Assembly: GCA_002973575.1 (NCBI GenBank)
Contig: PVEQ01000005.1
Coordinates: forward strand, 1-64,000
Direction: 5' to 3'
From: Sediminibacterium magnilacihabitans
Lineage (GTDB): Bacteria; Bacteroidota; Bacteroidia; Chitinophagales; Chitinophagaceae
DNA: 64,000 nt
Made by a program: the position numbers and the translations under genes. Positions 54,601 through 63,418 of this stretch are shown one piece after another (position 1 is the stretch's first letter; each line of letters begins with the position of its first letter). The notes below the pieces were generated by a model. The model did no database searches. It saw nothing but the letters and a program-made list of their open reading frames with translations, and had not been told where the DNA came from.

Positions 54601-55398
54601 GAGCATTTGCGCAAACTACTGTATCCATTCATCCTGCGCCGTACAAAAGAACAGGTGGCCAAAGACCTGCCCGAAAAGCAGGAAATGGTACTGTTCTGTG
54701 AAATGGGAGAAGAGCAGCGAAGGATCTACGATGCTTACCGGAACGATTATCGCGATAAGATATTGGGTGTGGTGGAAAACCAGGGCATACAAAAATCGCA
54801 GCTCACCATTTTGCAGGGATTGATGAGGCTCAGGCAGATCTGTGATAGTCCGGCCATCATGAAAGAAGAAGAACGATACCCCAATGTTTCGGTAAAACTC
54901 GAAGAGATTGGCCGGGAGATCACTGAAAACATCAGTAACCACAAAGCGCTGGTATTCTCGCAGTTTTTGGGCATGCTGGCACTGATCAAACAAAAGCTGG
55001 AAGAGCTGGGCGTTGATTACGAATATTTCGACGGAAGCAGTACAGTAGCCGAACGCGAAAAAGCCATCCAGCGATTCCAGAATGATGAGAACTGCCGTGT
55101 TTTCCTGATCTCGCTGAAAGCGGGAGGTGTAGGTCTGAACCTCACTGCGGCAGATTATGTTTACATTGTTGACCCCTGGTGGAATCCGGCTGTGGAGCAA
55201 CAAGCGATAGATCGTACACACCGCATTGGTCAAACGAAAAATATTTTCGCTTACAGGATGATATGCACCGATACGGTGGAAGACAAAATACTCAAACTAC
55301 AGGAGCGGAAACGAAGCCTTGCCCGCGAACTCATTACAGACGATGAGGGCTTTGTGAAGAGTCTTACCAAAGAAGACGTGGAATACTTATTCAGTTAA
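51637..55398 (+). CDS. SNF2 family DEAD/DEAH-box helicase with two SWIM zinc fingers
   Basis: A 1253-residue DNA translocase. Two SWIM motifs (CxC...CxH) lie in the N-terminal 200 residues: Cys73, Cys75, Cys83, His85 and Cys184, Cys186, Cys195, His197. A long middle region (about 220-780) is followed by the SNF2 ATPase: DDMGLGKTIQAL (motif I), DESQAIKNPGS (motif II), LSGTPLQNN (III) and the helicase C domain with VFSQFLGML, LISLKAGGVGLNL and DRTHRIGQTKNIFAYRM. It probably remodels protein-DNA complexes; the specific target is unknown. Confidence 0.93.
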   Translation: MALPYLVKHIYNSGTEEVIRRGKKIHALGNVELVEYDDLMANVVFRVKDDGYTTFYKVHINQFKDAKTLSLRCSCPYNLSEICRHKAAALFYLQDLLDKNLLGDRESSYDQKHTVVKMKQLDLKLIRMLTSPASFDAAENLLRSSRSNLLEAKDERVVAELEYEGENFRVVIQKNEERNFDTSCTCHTDQAHPLCVHKCIVLLQLLHNYGPNYFDSIRNWDKEKNKLLALYGYSLEDDLDGKFEFTYTDGKPFLRVLNASIKKVSLNQPATVQPKKIEETVPDIAEDEEETEKQLLKLGIVINSNEHQYPYLQLDAVQGEADEAGTGYTGKAVKLDLGKYINTEVFNEEDKILLQQLRKLLPGEINRYLNRNSPFSGIWENIIQQHDDELPEETRHLINEYLHPKIKKLFTDLTGNAFVFYLSSGKTFTTANMQQAELTLPFISPEFEVNYSNHQYVIDCRIKLPLANLNIAENECGSALLFQYHNQFFTWNRTEDIIVLEKFLPSGKMTIAAEDWAVQLQQFVLPLSKEYNVHFSNVQKEEVKDIKPDVKVVLKEKGDYLLFQPVFTYKGYDVRSTDKEKIILPVADKLLVIQRNLDAEREFVQKVESLHSHFVKPVEGDVLALKGSEVLKNNWFFLFVDAANEMNIPVYGFEALKKFRFNTAKPSTKIFISSNTDWFDAKVQIQFGEQKVTVDDVKKALANKQQFVQLDDGTLGILPEEWIKKYSLLFRVGEGKTGTMKLSKYHFSVIEELYLERDEEELSFQLEEKYERIKDNHSIKEIPAPAHLKSILRPYQESGFQWLNYLREVQWGGILADDMGLGKTIQALSFLHHLKEENEHIKALVVCPTTLMYNWQNEITKFTPSLSYNIHHGGGRSKEKLMMNGVDVLITTYGTLRSDIKQFVEVPFDYVILDESQAIKNPGSKVTKAAGLLKARNRLCLSGTPLQNNTFDIYAQMNFLNPGMLGSVEFFKQEFSIPIDKFGEKEQKEHLRKLLYPFILRRTKEQVAKDLPEKQEMVLFCEMGEEQRRIYDAYRNDYRDKILGVVENQGIQKSQLTILQGLMRLRQICDSPAIMKEEERYPNVSVKLEEIGREITENISNHKALVFSQFLGMLALIKQKLEELGVDYEYFDGSSTVAEREKAIQRFQNDENCRVFLISLKAGGVGLNLTAADYVYIVDPWWNPAVEQQAIDRTHRIGQTKNIFAYRMICTDTVEDKILKLQERKRSLARELITDDEGFVKSLTKEDVEYLFS

Positions 55399-55404
55399 AT
55401 TAAA

Positions 55405-55433
55405 AATGCCACACGATATCATCGTATGGCATT
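55405..55433 (-). terminator. Terminator between the SNF2 and YHS genes
   Basis: Arms AATGCCA/TGGCATT with an inner ACGAT/ATCGT stem. On the reverse strand it is followed by TTTTTAATTT, fitting the YHS gene; on the forward strand the T run is missing. Confidence 0.65.
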
Positions 55434-55455
55434 CAGGTAAATTATTGCGGAATAA

Positions 55456-55791
55456 CTATTTCATTTCCGAAGCCACTATGTATTTATCGGGGCTTTTCTG
55501 GAATTCAGCCTTGCATTCTTTCGAACAAAAGCCGATCACTTTGCCATGATAGTGCACAGTATCTGACATGCCGGCTGTTACAGGCATACCGCAGGACGGG
55601 TCTTTTTTGTTGTCGAGCATATCGGCAGTAAATCTTAATTCAAGGCTCATCGGATCTGGGTGAGTGCCGGAAGAGTCTTTCTTTTTAGCTTCTGCCTGTG
55701 AATTGTTGGCGCAAGAACTCGTAAAAAGACATGCGGCCAGCAAAATCAGGCTAGTCGCAAAAAAAGGATAAGCGTGCAAAGATTTTCTCAT
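55456..55791 (-). CDS. YHS domain lipoprotein
   Basis: A 111-residue lipoprotein (lipobox TSSC, Cys27). The mature part ends with a YHS domain: DPSCGMPVTAGMSDTVHYHGK and FCSKECKAEFQKSPDKY, with three cysteines and a His that fit metal binding, often copper or heme-linked. It is divergent from the large barrel gene at 56015. Role inferred: envelope metal handling. Confidence 0.88.
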   Translation of the reverse strand: MRKSLHAYPFFATSLILLAACLFTSSCANNSQAEAKKKDSSGTHPDPMSLELRFTADMLDNKKDPSCGMPVTAGMSDTVHYHGKVIGFCSKECKAEFQKSPDKYIVASEMK

Positions 55792-56014
55792 CTTTAAATG
55801 GTATTGGTGTTGGGTAATGCAGTTGACAGAACATCAAAATTACTGCACCATTTGCATATATTTTTTTTCTTAACAAATTATAAGTAAATCAATACTGCCC
55901 TTTTTTGCCCGGTGTTTCACCGATTATTTCAGGCGCTTGTCCAGCTATAGCAGTAGTTTTCCATCTGTATCGACTAAACCCCTGCTGCCTGGTAAAGGAA
56001 AATATATTTGATCA

Positions 56015-58930
56015 ATGATTCAGCAGCTTATGAGCAGAGTTTTATTAGCGATCGCAATGTTGTTTTTTTCTGTGGAAGCCATGTCGCAGGCCACGGCTTC
56101 CATCAACGGAAAACTGGTGGATTCAGTTGCGAAGCAATCCATGAAAGATGCATCGGTAACTGTGTTAAATGCGCAGGATTCTACCATTGAAGCCTATGGC
56201 CTGGCCAAAGCGGACGGAAGCTTTTCCGTGAGCGGCATTCCTTTCGGCGATATGATGGTACGGATCAGTTTCCAGGGTTATGAAACGTTTACGCGCCGTT
56301 TTCAATTTTCAAAAACGAATGCAACAATAGGTATGGGTACCGTTTACATGAAGCAGGCCGATAACGACCTGGGAATGGTAACGGTTATGCAGTCGCCCAT
56401 ACAAATGAAAAAGGATACGATTGAAGTCAGCGCTTCTGCATTCAAGACCAAGCCCAATGCGGTTGTGGAAGACCTGCTTAAAAAAATTCCGGGTATGGAA
56501 GTGGACAAAGACGGCAATGTGAAGGCACAGGGCGAACAGGTGCAGCGGGTGCTGGTAGACGGTAAAAAGTTTTTTGGTGATGATCCCAAGATGGCCACCA
56601 AGAACCTGCCTCCCGATATCATCGATAAGATACAGGTGTTTGATGCATTGAGCGACCAGAGCGCTTTTACCGGGTTCGATGATGGTAACCGCATCAAGAC
56701 GATTAATATCACCACACGCAAAGACAAACGCAAGGGCTATTTTGGAAAAGCTTCGCTGGGCTTTGGCGCGAATGAAGAAGAAGGATTGTATGATAATAGT
56801 TTTAACCTGAGCAGAATGAATGGAAACCAGCAGATCACATTGTTGGGGCAGGGTAATAACGTGAATAAGCAGAATTTTTCTGTAAAGGATATCCTTGGTT
56901 CACTTGGTGGTGGAGGTTTTGGCGGCGCCGGTGGTGGAAACCGCGGCGGCGGATTTAGCGGGGGAGGTTCTTTGTTGGGAACAAGTGGTGGCGGAGGCCT
57001 TGTCAATACCTGGGCAGGAGGTGTTAACTTCCGCGATAACTGGGGCGCCAAAACACAGCTATCCGGCAGTTATTTTTATAATGACCAACGCACATACCGT
57101 GAACAGAACAGTTATGCCCAGACACTGACGCAGACGCCCGACTCATCCATTTTTACCAGGTCTTCCCAATCATCCGTGACACATAACCAGAATCACCGAA
57201 TCGATCTGAATATCGAACACCAGTTCGATTCGAGCAATGTGCTCATAGTGAGACCCAATATCAGTTTCCAGAATACGAGCTCAACTTCCAATCAAACCAA
57301 TACATCACAGGGAATGGGTAAGGGTGGAAGCCTGATCGATATCAGCAATTCAACTGCCAACGCTACCCGCGCTAACTCCGGGTACAATGCCAGCATCGAT
57401 GCTACTTTTCGTCACCGGTTTTCCAGGAAGGGGCGTACTTTCTCTGTGAACCTGAACCTGGGGCAGAATACCAACGATGGTTCGGGCGCCAATAATTCCA
57501 TTACGCACACATTCGCTACGGCCACCAGGCCAGAGCGTATCGATACCATCAACCAGGTATACAACAGTAACCCGGAAACCAAAAGCATCAGCACTACTTT
57601 TTCTTATACAGAACCGGTGGGCAAGAACCAGTTGATCGAGCTGAACTATAATTATTCCGGCAACCGGAATACTTCGGGTAAACACACTTATAATTTTGAC
57701 ATGGCAACCGGTAATTATGATATACCGGTAATGAACCTGAGTAATATTTTTGAAAACACGTACCAGGCCAACCGCTTTTCGCTGAACTATCGCGTACAGA
57801 ATACTAAAATGAATTTCAGCGTGGGATCGGGATTGCAGTTGGGAGACCGAAGCAGTCACAACCTCACGAAAGACAGTACGCTGACACAGCATTATGTAAA
57901 CCTTTCACCAACGGCCAATTTCAGTTATGCATTCAGCAAAACACGTAACCTGCGGTTCTTTTATTACGGAAGAACGGGCCAGCCAAGTATCGACCAGTTG
58001 CAACCGGTGGTGGATAACAGTAATCCGCTCAACATCAAAGTGGGTAACCCCGATCTGAAACAACAATTCACGCACAGTTTCCGCGTACTGTATCATTCTT
58101 ATGAAGCCAATACGGGCAAGATCATTTTTGCAACAGTGAATGCCAGCGTGGTACAAAACGATATCCAGAACGCTACTACACTGCTCGCCAACGGAGGTCA
58201 GATGGTGAAGCCGGTGAACCTGGGAGGCACTTACAATGTGAATGCTTTCTTTAATTATGGTTTCCAGATCAAATCGCCCAAGAGTAATATGAACCTGAGG
58301 GCCAACCTGTCAACCAACCAGAGCCAGGCGTTGATCAACGGGCTGAGCAACTATACCCGCAATCATTCATTAGGCGGAACCATTGCATGGACAACCAATT
58401 TGAAGGATAATTTCGACATGAACTTTTTCTATACCCCCACTTATGTGATGGCGAGGTATACGCTCAAACCCGAACAGAACAACAATACGTTTACCCAGGA
58501 CGCTTCTACGGAAGCTACTTACTACACCAAAAGCGGCTGGATGCTGTCTACCGATTTTGGCTATACCTACAGCAGTGGCCGGAGCGCCGGGTACAATACG
58601 GCGATACCATTATGGAATGCCAGCCTGTCAAAACAGCTATTTAAAAACAAAGCCGGCGAACTCAAATTTTATGTATTCGATCTGTTGAACCAGAACGTGT
58701 CGCTCACCCGCCAGGTAACTGCTACCGGCTGGCAGGATATACAGAATAAAGTGCTCACAAGGTATTTCATGATCAGCTTTACCTATAATCTTCGACGGTT
58801 TGGCGCTAACAACATGCAGCGTGGAAACGACAACAATCCAATGCGGCAGATGTTTAAAAGTGGAAGAATGGGCATGGGTGATATGATGCGGATGGGAGGC
58901 GGTGGCGGAAAACCCGGAGGCATGGAATAA
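56015..58930 (+). CDS. Large TonB-receptor-like outer-membrane beta-barrel protein
   Basis: A 971-residue barrel protein of the OMP_b-brl_3 type. Signal peptide, carboxypeptidase-regulatory-like domain (about 25-110; INGKLVDSVAKQSMKDASV), a plug-like region (about 135-230; VVEDLLKKIPGMEVDKDGNVKAQGE cut by family pattern), then a 700-residue barrel. A Gly-rich insert lies at about 290-335 and the tail (last 30 residues) is rich in Met and Gly. No TonB box is evident. The second ATG (56030) would give a shorter signal. Ligand unknown. Confidence 0.85.
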   Translation: MIQQLMSRVLLAIAMLFFSVEAMSQATASINGKLVDSVAKQSMKDASVTVLNAQDSTIEAYGLAKADGSFSVSGIPFGDMMVRISFQGYETFTRRFQFSKTNATIGMGTVYMKQADNDLGMVTVMQSPIQMKKDTIEVSASAFKTKPNAVVEDLLKKIPGMEVDKDGNVKAQGEQVQRVLVDGKKFFGDDPKMATKNLPPDIIDKIQVFDALSDQSAFTGFDDGNRIKTINITTRKDKRKGYFGKASLGFGANEEEGLYDNSFNLSRMNGNQQITLLGQGNNVNKQNFSVKDILGSLGGGGFGGAGGGNRGGGFSGGGSLLGTSGGGGLVNTWAGGVNFRDNWGAKTQLSGSYFYNDQRTYREQNSYAQTLTQTPDSSIFTRSSQSSVTHNQNHRIDLNIEHQFDSSNVLIVRPNISFQNTSSTSNQTNTSQGMGKGGSLIDISNSTANATRANSGYNASIDATFRHRFSRKGRTFSVNLNLGQNTNDGSGANNSITHTFATATRPERIDTINQVYNSNPETKSISTTFSYTEPVGKNQLIELNYNYSGNRNTSGKHTYNFDMATGNYDIPVMNLSNIFENTYQANRFSLNYRVQNTKMNFSVGSGLQLGDRSSHNLTKDSTLTQHYVNLSPTANFSYAFSKTRNLRFFYYGRTGQPSIDQLQPVVDNSNPLNIKVGNPDLKQQFTHSFRVLYHSYEANTGKIIFATVNASVVQNDIQNATTLLANGGQMVKPVNLGGTYNVNAFFNYGFQIKSPKSNMNLRANLSTNQSQALINGLSNYTRNHSLGGTIAWTTNLKDNFDMNFFYTPTYVMARYTLKPEQNNNTFTQDASTEATYYTKSGWMLSTDFGYTYSSGRSAGYNTAIPLWNASLSKQLFKNKAGELKFYVFDLLNQNVSLTRQVTATGWQDIQNKVLTRYFMISFTYNLRRFGANNMQRGNDNNPMRQMFKSGRMGMGDMMRMGGGGGKPGGME

Positions 58931-58958
58931 TAGTTTGTTATTGCTTGGTATAAATGGT

Positions 58959-58990
58959 GGCCATCCCTGAAAGACGGGGTGGCCTTTTTT
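58959..58990 (+). terminator. Terminator of the large barrel gene
   Basis: Stem GGCCATCCC/GGGGTGGCC (one G-U pair) with an eight-base loop and T6, 29 bases after the stop codon. Confidence 0.8.
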
Positions 58991-59047
58991 ATGCTAACAG
59001 CCGTAAGTGCCTCGAATGACCGAGCTTAACCAAATTTTCATAAAAAA

Positions 59048-59081
59048 TTGAGGGTATTTATTGTAAACTATACTAATTTTA
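59048..59081 (+). promoter_or_regulatory. Candidate promoter of the arginine operon
   Basis: TTG at 59048-59050 and TAATTTTA at 59074-59081, 23 bases apart. It would give a leader of about 230 bases. A weaker TAATTTTC lies at 59303-59310, directly before the TTG start codon. Confidence 0.4.
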
Positions 59082-59089
59082 CACCTTCA

Positions 59090-59315
59090 AATCACTGAAA
59101 AGATATTGCAAAGTGAAGCAGGCAATTACACATATTAATTTAGTTTCATTGAATTCCCCGTTAAGGGTGGGTTCAGTGGAAGCCGCTTTTATTTCCTTCC
59201 CCCGACGTGGTTGCTGATAGGACGAGCAACTGGCACTTGCCCCTATCAGTGGAAAATCCCCCGGAATTCTTCGACAAGAGCAGCGTTTCTTTTTCACGTT
59301 ATTAATTTTCGCAAG
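59090..59315 (+). promoter_or_regulatory. Hairpin-rich leader region of the arginine operon
   Basis: Contains CTGATAGG (59214-59221) pairing with CCTATCAG (59242-59249) around a smaller GCAA/TTGC stem, and an upstream TGAA..CCC/GGG..TTCA stem near 59149-59176. No known riboswitch or ARG box recognised. A regulatory role is inferred from position and folding. Confidence 0.4.
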
Positions 59316-60020
59316 TTGGAACAAAATATTATTGTCCGTGTAGCCAATGGTGGCGACACACACTACGCGCAAACCATCACTGATGAGATGGAAGCTTCTG
59401 CAAAAGCGCGTGGTACGGGTATTGCCAAACGCAGTCCGGATTATGTTGCGCAGAAAATGACGGAAGGCAAAGCCGTCATTGCCCTCTTGCCAGATGGCAC
59501 CTGGGTGGGGTTCTGCTATATAGAAGCCTGGGGGCATGACGAGTTCGTTGCCAACAGCGGCCTCATCGTGGCGCCCGCATTCAGGAAAAGCGGCGTAGCC
59601 AAGCTCATCAAGAGAACCATCTTCAACCTGTCGAGGGAAAAATACCCGAAGGCCAAAATATTTGGGTTAACCACCGGACTTGCTGTGATGAAGATCAACA
59701 GCGAACTGGGTTACGAGCCCGTTACCTACAGTGAACTGACAGATGATGAAGAATTCTGGGCAGGCTGTAAGAGCTGCGTGAACTACGATATCCTGATGAG
59801 TAAAGACAGGAAGAATTGTATGTGCACAGCCATGTTATACGATCCGGCCGATCATTATACGCCGGAAGAGACCACACAGGAATTCAATAAGCATTCCAAG
59901 CTCTGGGAAAGGTTCATGAAGATCAAGCAAAGCCGGTTGCTGAGTTTTTTCAAGAGAAAAGAGAGCTCCGGTTCTTCGGGTAAACCCAAATCATTGTTTC
60001 ATTATTTCTTTCACCTTTAA
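59316..60020 (+). CDS. GNAT family N-acyltransferase leading the arginine operon
   Basis: A 234-residue GNAT protein: acetyl/acyl-CoA-binding motif A at VAPAFRKSGVAKLIKRTI (85-102), preceded by WVGFCYIEAWGHDEF. The fold needs the residues from NIIVRVAN onward, so the TTG at 59316-59318 is the likely start; no ATG fits. As first gene before argG, argC, argD and argF', it is a candidate for the first step of arginine synthesis, acylation of glutamate. The specificity of argF' suggests succinyl-CoA as donor. The C-terminal part has a cysteine-containing segment (WAGCKSCVNY, KNCMCTAM). Confidence 0.8.
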   Translation: MEQNIIVRVANGGDTHYAQTITDEMEASAKARGTGIAKRSPDYVAQKMTEGKAVIALLPDGTWVGFCYIEAWGHDEFVANSGLIVAPAFRKSGVAKLIKRTIFNLSREKYPKAKIFGLTTGLAVMKINSELGYEPVTYSELTDDEEFWAGCKSCVNYDILMSKDRKNCMCTAMLYDPADHYTPEETTQEFNKHSKLWERFMKIKQSRLLSFFKRKESSGSSGKPKSLFHYFFHL

Positions 60021-60043
60021 TTATTTTCAAAACCAGTTATACC

Positions 60044-61237
60044 ATGCAAAAAGTAGTTCTCGGATTCAGTGGCGGCCTCGATACTTCGTATTGTGTAAAA
60101 TACCTGACAGATGAGAAGGGATATGAAGTACACAGCGTAATTGTGAATACCGGCGGTTTCAACGAAGCCGAGTTACAGCATATAGAACAGCATGCTTACA
60201 AGCTGGGTGTGAAAACACATACCACAGTCAATGCTGTAAACAGTTATTACGAAAGCATCATTAAATACCTGGTATTTGGTAATGTGCTCAAGAACAATAC
60301 TTACCCGCTCAGTGTGAGCGCCGAACGATTGAGCCAAGCCCTGCATATTGCCGAGCACGCCAAAAAGCTGAACGCTGTTGCAGTGGTTCATGGAAGTACA
60401 GGTGCGGGTAACGACCAGGTAAGGTTTGATATGATCTTCAACATCATGATCCCCGGTGTGGAAATTATTACGCCTATAAGAGACCTGCGACTGAGCAGGG
60501 AAGAAGAGATCGAATACCTGAAATCGAAAGGTGTTGAAATGAATTTTACCAAAGCAGCTTACTCCATCAATAAAGGGTTGTGGGGCACGAGCGTAGGCGG
60601 AAGGGAAACCTTGCAGTCGAAAGGCCTGTTGCCTGAAGAAGCCTGGCCTACACAGGTTACTAAAACCGGTTCTGAAGAAGTGAAGCTGGGCTTTGTAAAA
60701 GGAGAATTGAGAACTGTGAATGATCAATCATTCGATCATCCTGCTCAAGCCATTCAATACCTGCAAACCATTGCCGGTCCTTATGGCGTGGGCAGGGATA
60801 TACATGTGGGCGATACCATTATTGGCATCAAAGGCCGCGTTGGTTTTGAAGCTGCCGCGCCCATGGTGATCCTGAAAGCACATCATGCACTGGAAAAGCA
60901 TGTATTAACCAAGTGGCAACTGAGCTGGAAAGACCAGCTGGCGCAGTTTTATGGCAACTGGCTGCATGAGGGACAAATACTCGACCCGGTGATGCGGGAT
61001 ATTGAAGCATACCTGGAAAATTCACAAGCCAATGTTACAGGCGATGTATTTGTACAATTGCATCCGTATCATTTCCAAATCATCGGCATCGAATCGAAAT
61101 ACGACCTGATGAGCAGCAAGTTTGGTAAATACGGAGAGATGAACAATGGCTGGACGGGTGAAGACGTGAGAGGTTTCTCAAAGATCTTCGGCAACCAGAC
61201 TTCCATCTATCATAACGTAAAAGAAAGCAACCGGTAA
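60044..61237 (+). CDS. argG: Argininosuccinate synthase
   Basis: A 397-residue ATP-dependent synthase joining citrulline and aspartate. P-loop LGFSGGLDTSYCVKYL at the start, VHGSTGAGNDQVRFD, and KGLWGTSVGG with ETLQ. Length and the start MQKVVLGFSGG are standard. It begins 23 bases after the GNAT gene. Confidence 0.97.
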   Translation: MQKVVLGFSGGLDTSYCVKYLTDEKGYEVHSVIVNTGGFNEAELQHIEQHAYKLGVKTHTTVNAVNSYYESIIKYLVFGNVLKNNTYPLSVSAERLSQALHIAEHAKKLNAVAVVHGSTGAGNDQVRFDMIFNIMIPGVEIITPIRDLRLSREEEIEYLKSKGVEMNFTKAAYSINKGLWGTSVGGRETLQSKGLLPEEAWPTQVTKTGSEEVKLGFVKGELRTVNDQSFDHPAQAIQYLQTIAGPYGVGRDIHVGDTIIGIKGRVGFEAAAPMVILKAHHALEKHVLTKWQLSWKDQLAQFYGNWLHEGQILDPVMRDIEAYLENSQANVTGDVFVQLHPYHFQIIGIESKYDLMSSKFGKYGEMNNGWTGEDVRGFSKIFGNQTSIYHNVKESNR

Positions 61238-61240
61238 ACC

Positions 61241-62221
61241 ATGAAAAAGATCAAAGCAGGCATAGTAGGAGGAGCAGGATATACGGGCGGGGAAATGATA
61301 CGCCTGCTGATCAACCATCCGAATGTTGAGGTAGCATTCATACACAGTACCAGTAACGCAGGTAATCCTGTGAGTAAAGTGCATGCCGACCTGGTAGGTG
61401 AAACAGACTTACAATTCACCGGCACACTAAGCGATGACATCGATGTGCTGTTCCTTTGTGTGGGACATGGCGATGCGAGGAAATTCCTGGAACAAAATCC
61501 TGTAGCTGAAAAGATAAAAGTGATTGATCTTTCACAGGACTTCAGGCTGGCAGCGCATGCCTCGATCGGCAACAGACAATTTGTTTACGGACTGCCGGAG
61601 ATGAACAAAACGCAGATCAAAACAGCGGCTAATATTGCCAACCCGGGTTGTTTTGCTACTACCATTCAATTGGGTCTGTTGCCGTTGGCCAAAGCAGGTT
61701 TACTGCGTGATGTATATACTACCGGTATCACCGGATCAACAGGCGCAGGACAGGGATTGAGCACTACGTCACATTTCAGCTGGAGAGCGAACAATGTACA
61801 AGCTTACAAAACGTTGCAGCACCAGCATATCAAAGAAATACGTCAAAGCCTGCAACAATTGCAAGGCAATGATGCGGCAGATGTACACTTCGTTCCCTGG
61901 AGAGGAGACTTTACAAGAGGTATCTATGTTACTTCGGTGATCGATTGTGCGTCTCCGATTGAAGAAATAAAACAACTGTACAAAAATTTTTACAAGGACG
62001 CCGCTTTTACGCATGTAAGCGACACCATGATTGATCTGAAGCAGGTGGTGAATACCAACAAATGCCTGTTGCATATTGAAAAACAAGGTAACAAGATAGC
62101 GGTACACTCCGCATCGGATAACCTGCTGAAAGGAGCCAGCGGGCAGGCGGTGCAGAACATGAACCTGTTATTCGGACTGGATGAAACAGCAGGACTTAAA
62201 TTAAAAGCAAACTATTTTTAA
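61241..62221 (+). CDS. argC: N-acyl-gamma-glutamyl-phosphate reductase
   Basis: A 326-residue NADP-dependent reductase. Nucleotide-binding GGAGYTGGEMIRLL, catalytic Cys137 in NPGCFATT, and TGITGSTGAGQGLS with the substrate-binding region. It starts three bases after argG. With the V90-type argF' its natural substrate is probably the N-succinyl form. Confidence 0.96.
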   Translation: MKKIKAGIVGGAGYTGGEMIRLLINHPNVEVAFIHSTSNAGNPVSKVHADLVGETDLQFTGTLSDDIDVLFLCVGHGDARKFLEQNPVAEKIKVIDLSQDFRLAAHASIGNRQFVYGLPEMNKTQIKTAANIANPGCFATTIQLGLLPLAKAGLLRDVYTTGITGSTGAGQGLSTTSHFSWRANNVQAYKTLQHQHIKEIRQSLQQLQGNDAADVHFVPWRGDFTRGIYVTSVIDCASPIEEIKQLYKNFYKDAAFTHVSDTMIDLKQVVNTNKCLLHIEKQGNKIAVHSASDNLLKGASGQAVQNMNLLFGLDETAGLKLKANYF

Positions 62222-62232
62222 TAAGGACGACA

Positions 62233-63393
62233 ATGAAATTATTCGACGTTTATCCCCTCAACAACATCACCATCACCAAGGCCCAGGGGTCTTATGTATG
62301 GGATGAGAACGGTGTACAGTATTTAGACATGTATGGCGGCCATGCCGTTATCAGTATCGGACATACACATCCGCACTGGGTGCGCCGAATAGAAGATCAA
62401 CTGGAAAAGATCGCTTTTTATTCCAACTCCATTCATATTCCTATTCAGCTGGAACTGGCTAAAAAATTAGGAGAAGTGAGCGGCAAACAGGATTACCAGC
62501 TCTTCCTTTGCAATAGTGGCGCAGAAGCCAATGAGAATGCGTTGAAGCTGGCATCTTTTCATACGGGAAGAAAAAAGATAATCGCTTTCAGTAAATCATT
62601 CCATGGAAGGACTTCACTGGCAGTGGCTGCTACCGATAACAAATCGATCGTTGCACCGGTGAATGAGACAGATAATATCATTTTTCTTCCGTTTAACGAT
62701 CAGCAGGCATTGCAGGATTGTTTTGCAAAAGAAGGAAAGGAGATCGCTGCTGTGATCATTGAAGGGATCCAGGGTGTAGGCGGTATTAATATTGCCGATG
62801 AATCTTTTTTGAAATTGATCAGGCAATTGTGCGACGAATATGGTGCGGTATATATTGCTGATAGCGTGCAATGCGGTTATGGCAGAAGCGGTATGTTCTT
62901 CTCGCACGACTATGCCGGTGTGAATGCAGATATTTATTCCATGGCCAAAGGTATGGGCAATGGATTTCCTATAGGCGGCATATTAATAGCACCACATATA
63001 CAACCCAAGTACGGCATGCTGGGCACTACTTTTGGCGGGAACCAATTGGCTTGCGCAGCAGCGCTGGCGGTGCTGGAAGTGATACAGCAAGACCAGTTGA
63101 TAGATGTGGCAAAGCAAAGAGGACAATACCTGCTCAACAGGTTGAAAGCCATCGAAGGCTTGCAGAATGTACGCGGCCGCGGATTGATGATTGGATTTGA
63201 TGTGCCGGAAGCATTGAAAGACCTGAAGAAAAAATTATTATTCGACCACAACGTGTTTACCGGAGAAGCCAAGCCGAATGTGATCCGCCTGCTGCCTTCT
63301 TTGGCCATCACACGCAAACAGGTAGATGAATTCCTGGACGTATTGAAAGAAGTCATCGCTGAAATAACAGCGCATGCAACAGAAAACGCATAA
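62233..63393 (+). CDS. argD: Acylornithine aminotransferase
   Basis: A 386-residue class III aminotransferase. PLP-binding Lys in YSMAKGMGNGFPIGG, FCNSGAEANENALKLA-type segment (here LCNSGAEANENALK), SFHGRTSLAVAATDN and VIIEGIQGVGG. It starts eleven bases after argC. The acyl group handled is not visible from this gene alone. Confidence 0.94.
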   Translation: MKLFDVYPLNNITITKAQGSYVWDENGVQYLDMYGGHAVISIGHTHPHWVRRIEDQLEKIAFYSNSIHIPIQLELAKKLGEVSGKQDYQLFLCNSGAEANENALKLASFHTGRKKIIAFSKSFHGRTSLAVAATDNKSIVAPVNETDNIIFLPFNDQQALQDCFAKEGKEIAAVIIEGIQGVGGINIADESFLKLIRQLCDEYGAVYIADSVQCGYGRSGMFFSHDYAGVNADIYSMAKGMGNGFPIGGILIAPHIQPKYGMLGTTFGGNQLACAAALAVLEVIQQDQLIDVAKQRGQYLLNRLKAIEGLQNVRGRGLMIGFDVPEALKDLKKKLLFDHNVFTGEAKPNVIRLLPSLAITRKQVDEFLDVLKEVIAEITAHATENA

Positions 63394-63418
63394 CAATACC
63401 CCGCATAATACCATAACA

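Noticed and set aside
59079-59537. Reverse open frame of 152 codons at the start of the arginine operon
   Set aside because: It overlaps the GNAT gene and leader, has no family features and no promoter.
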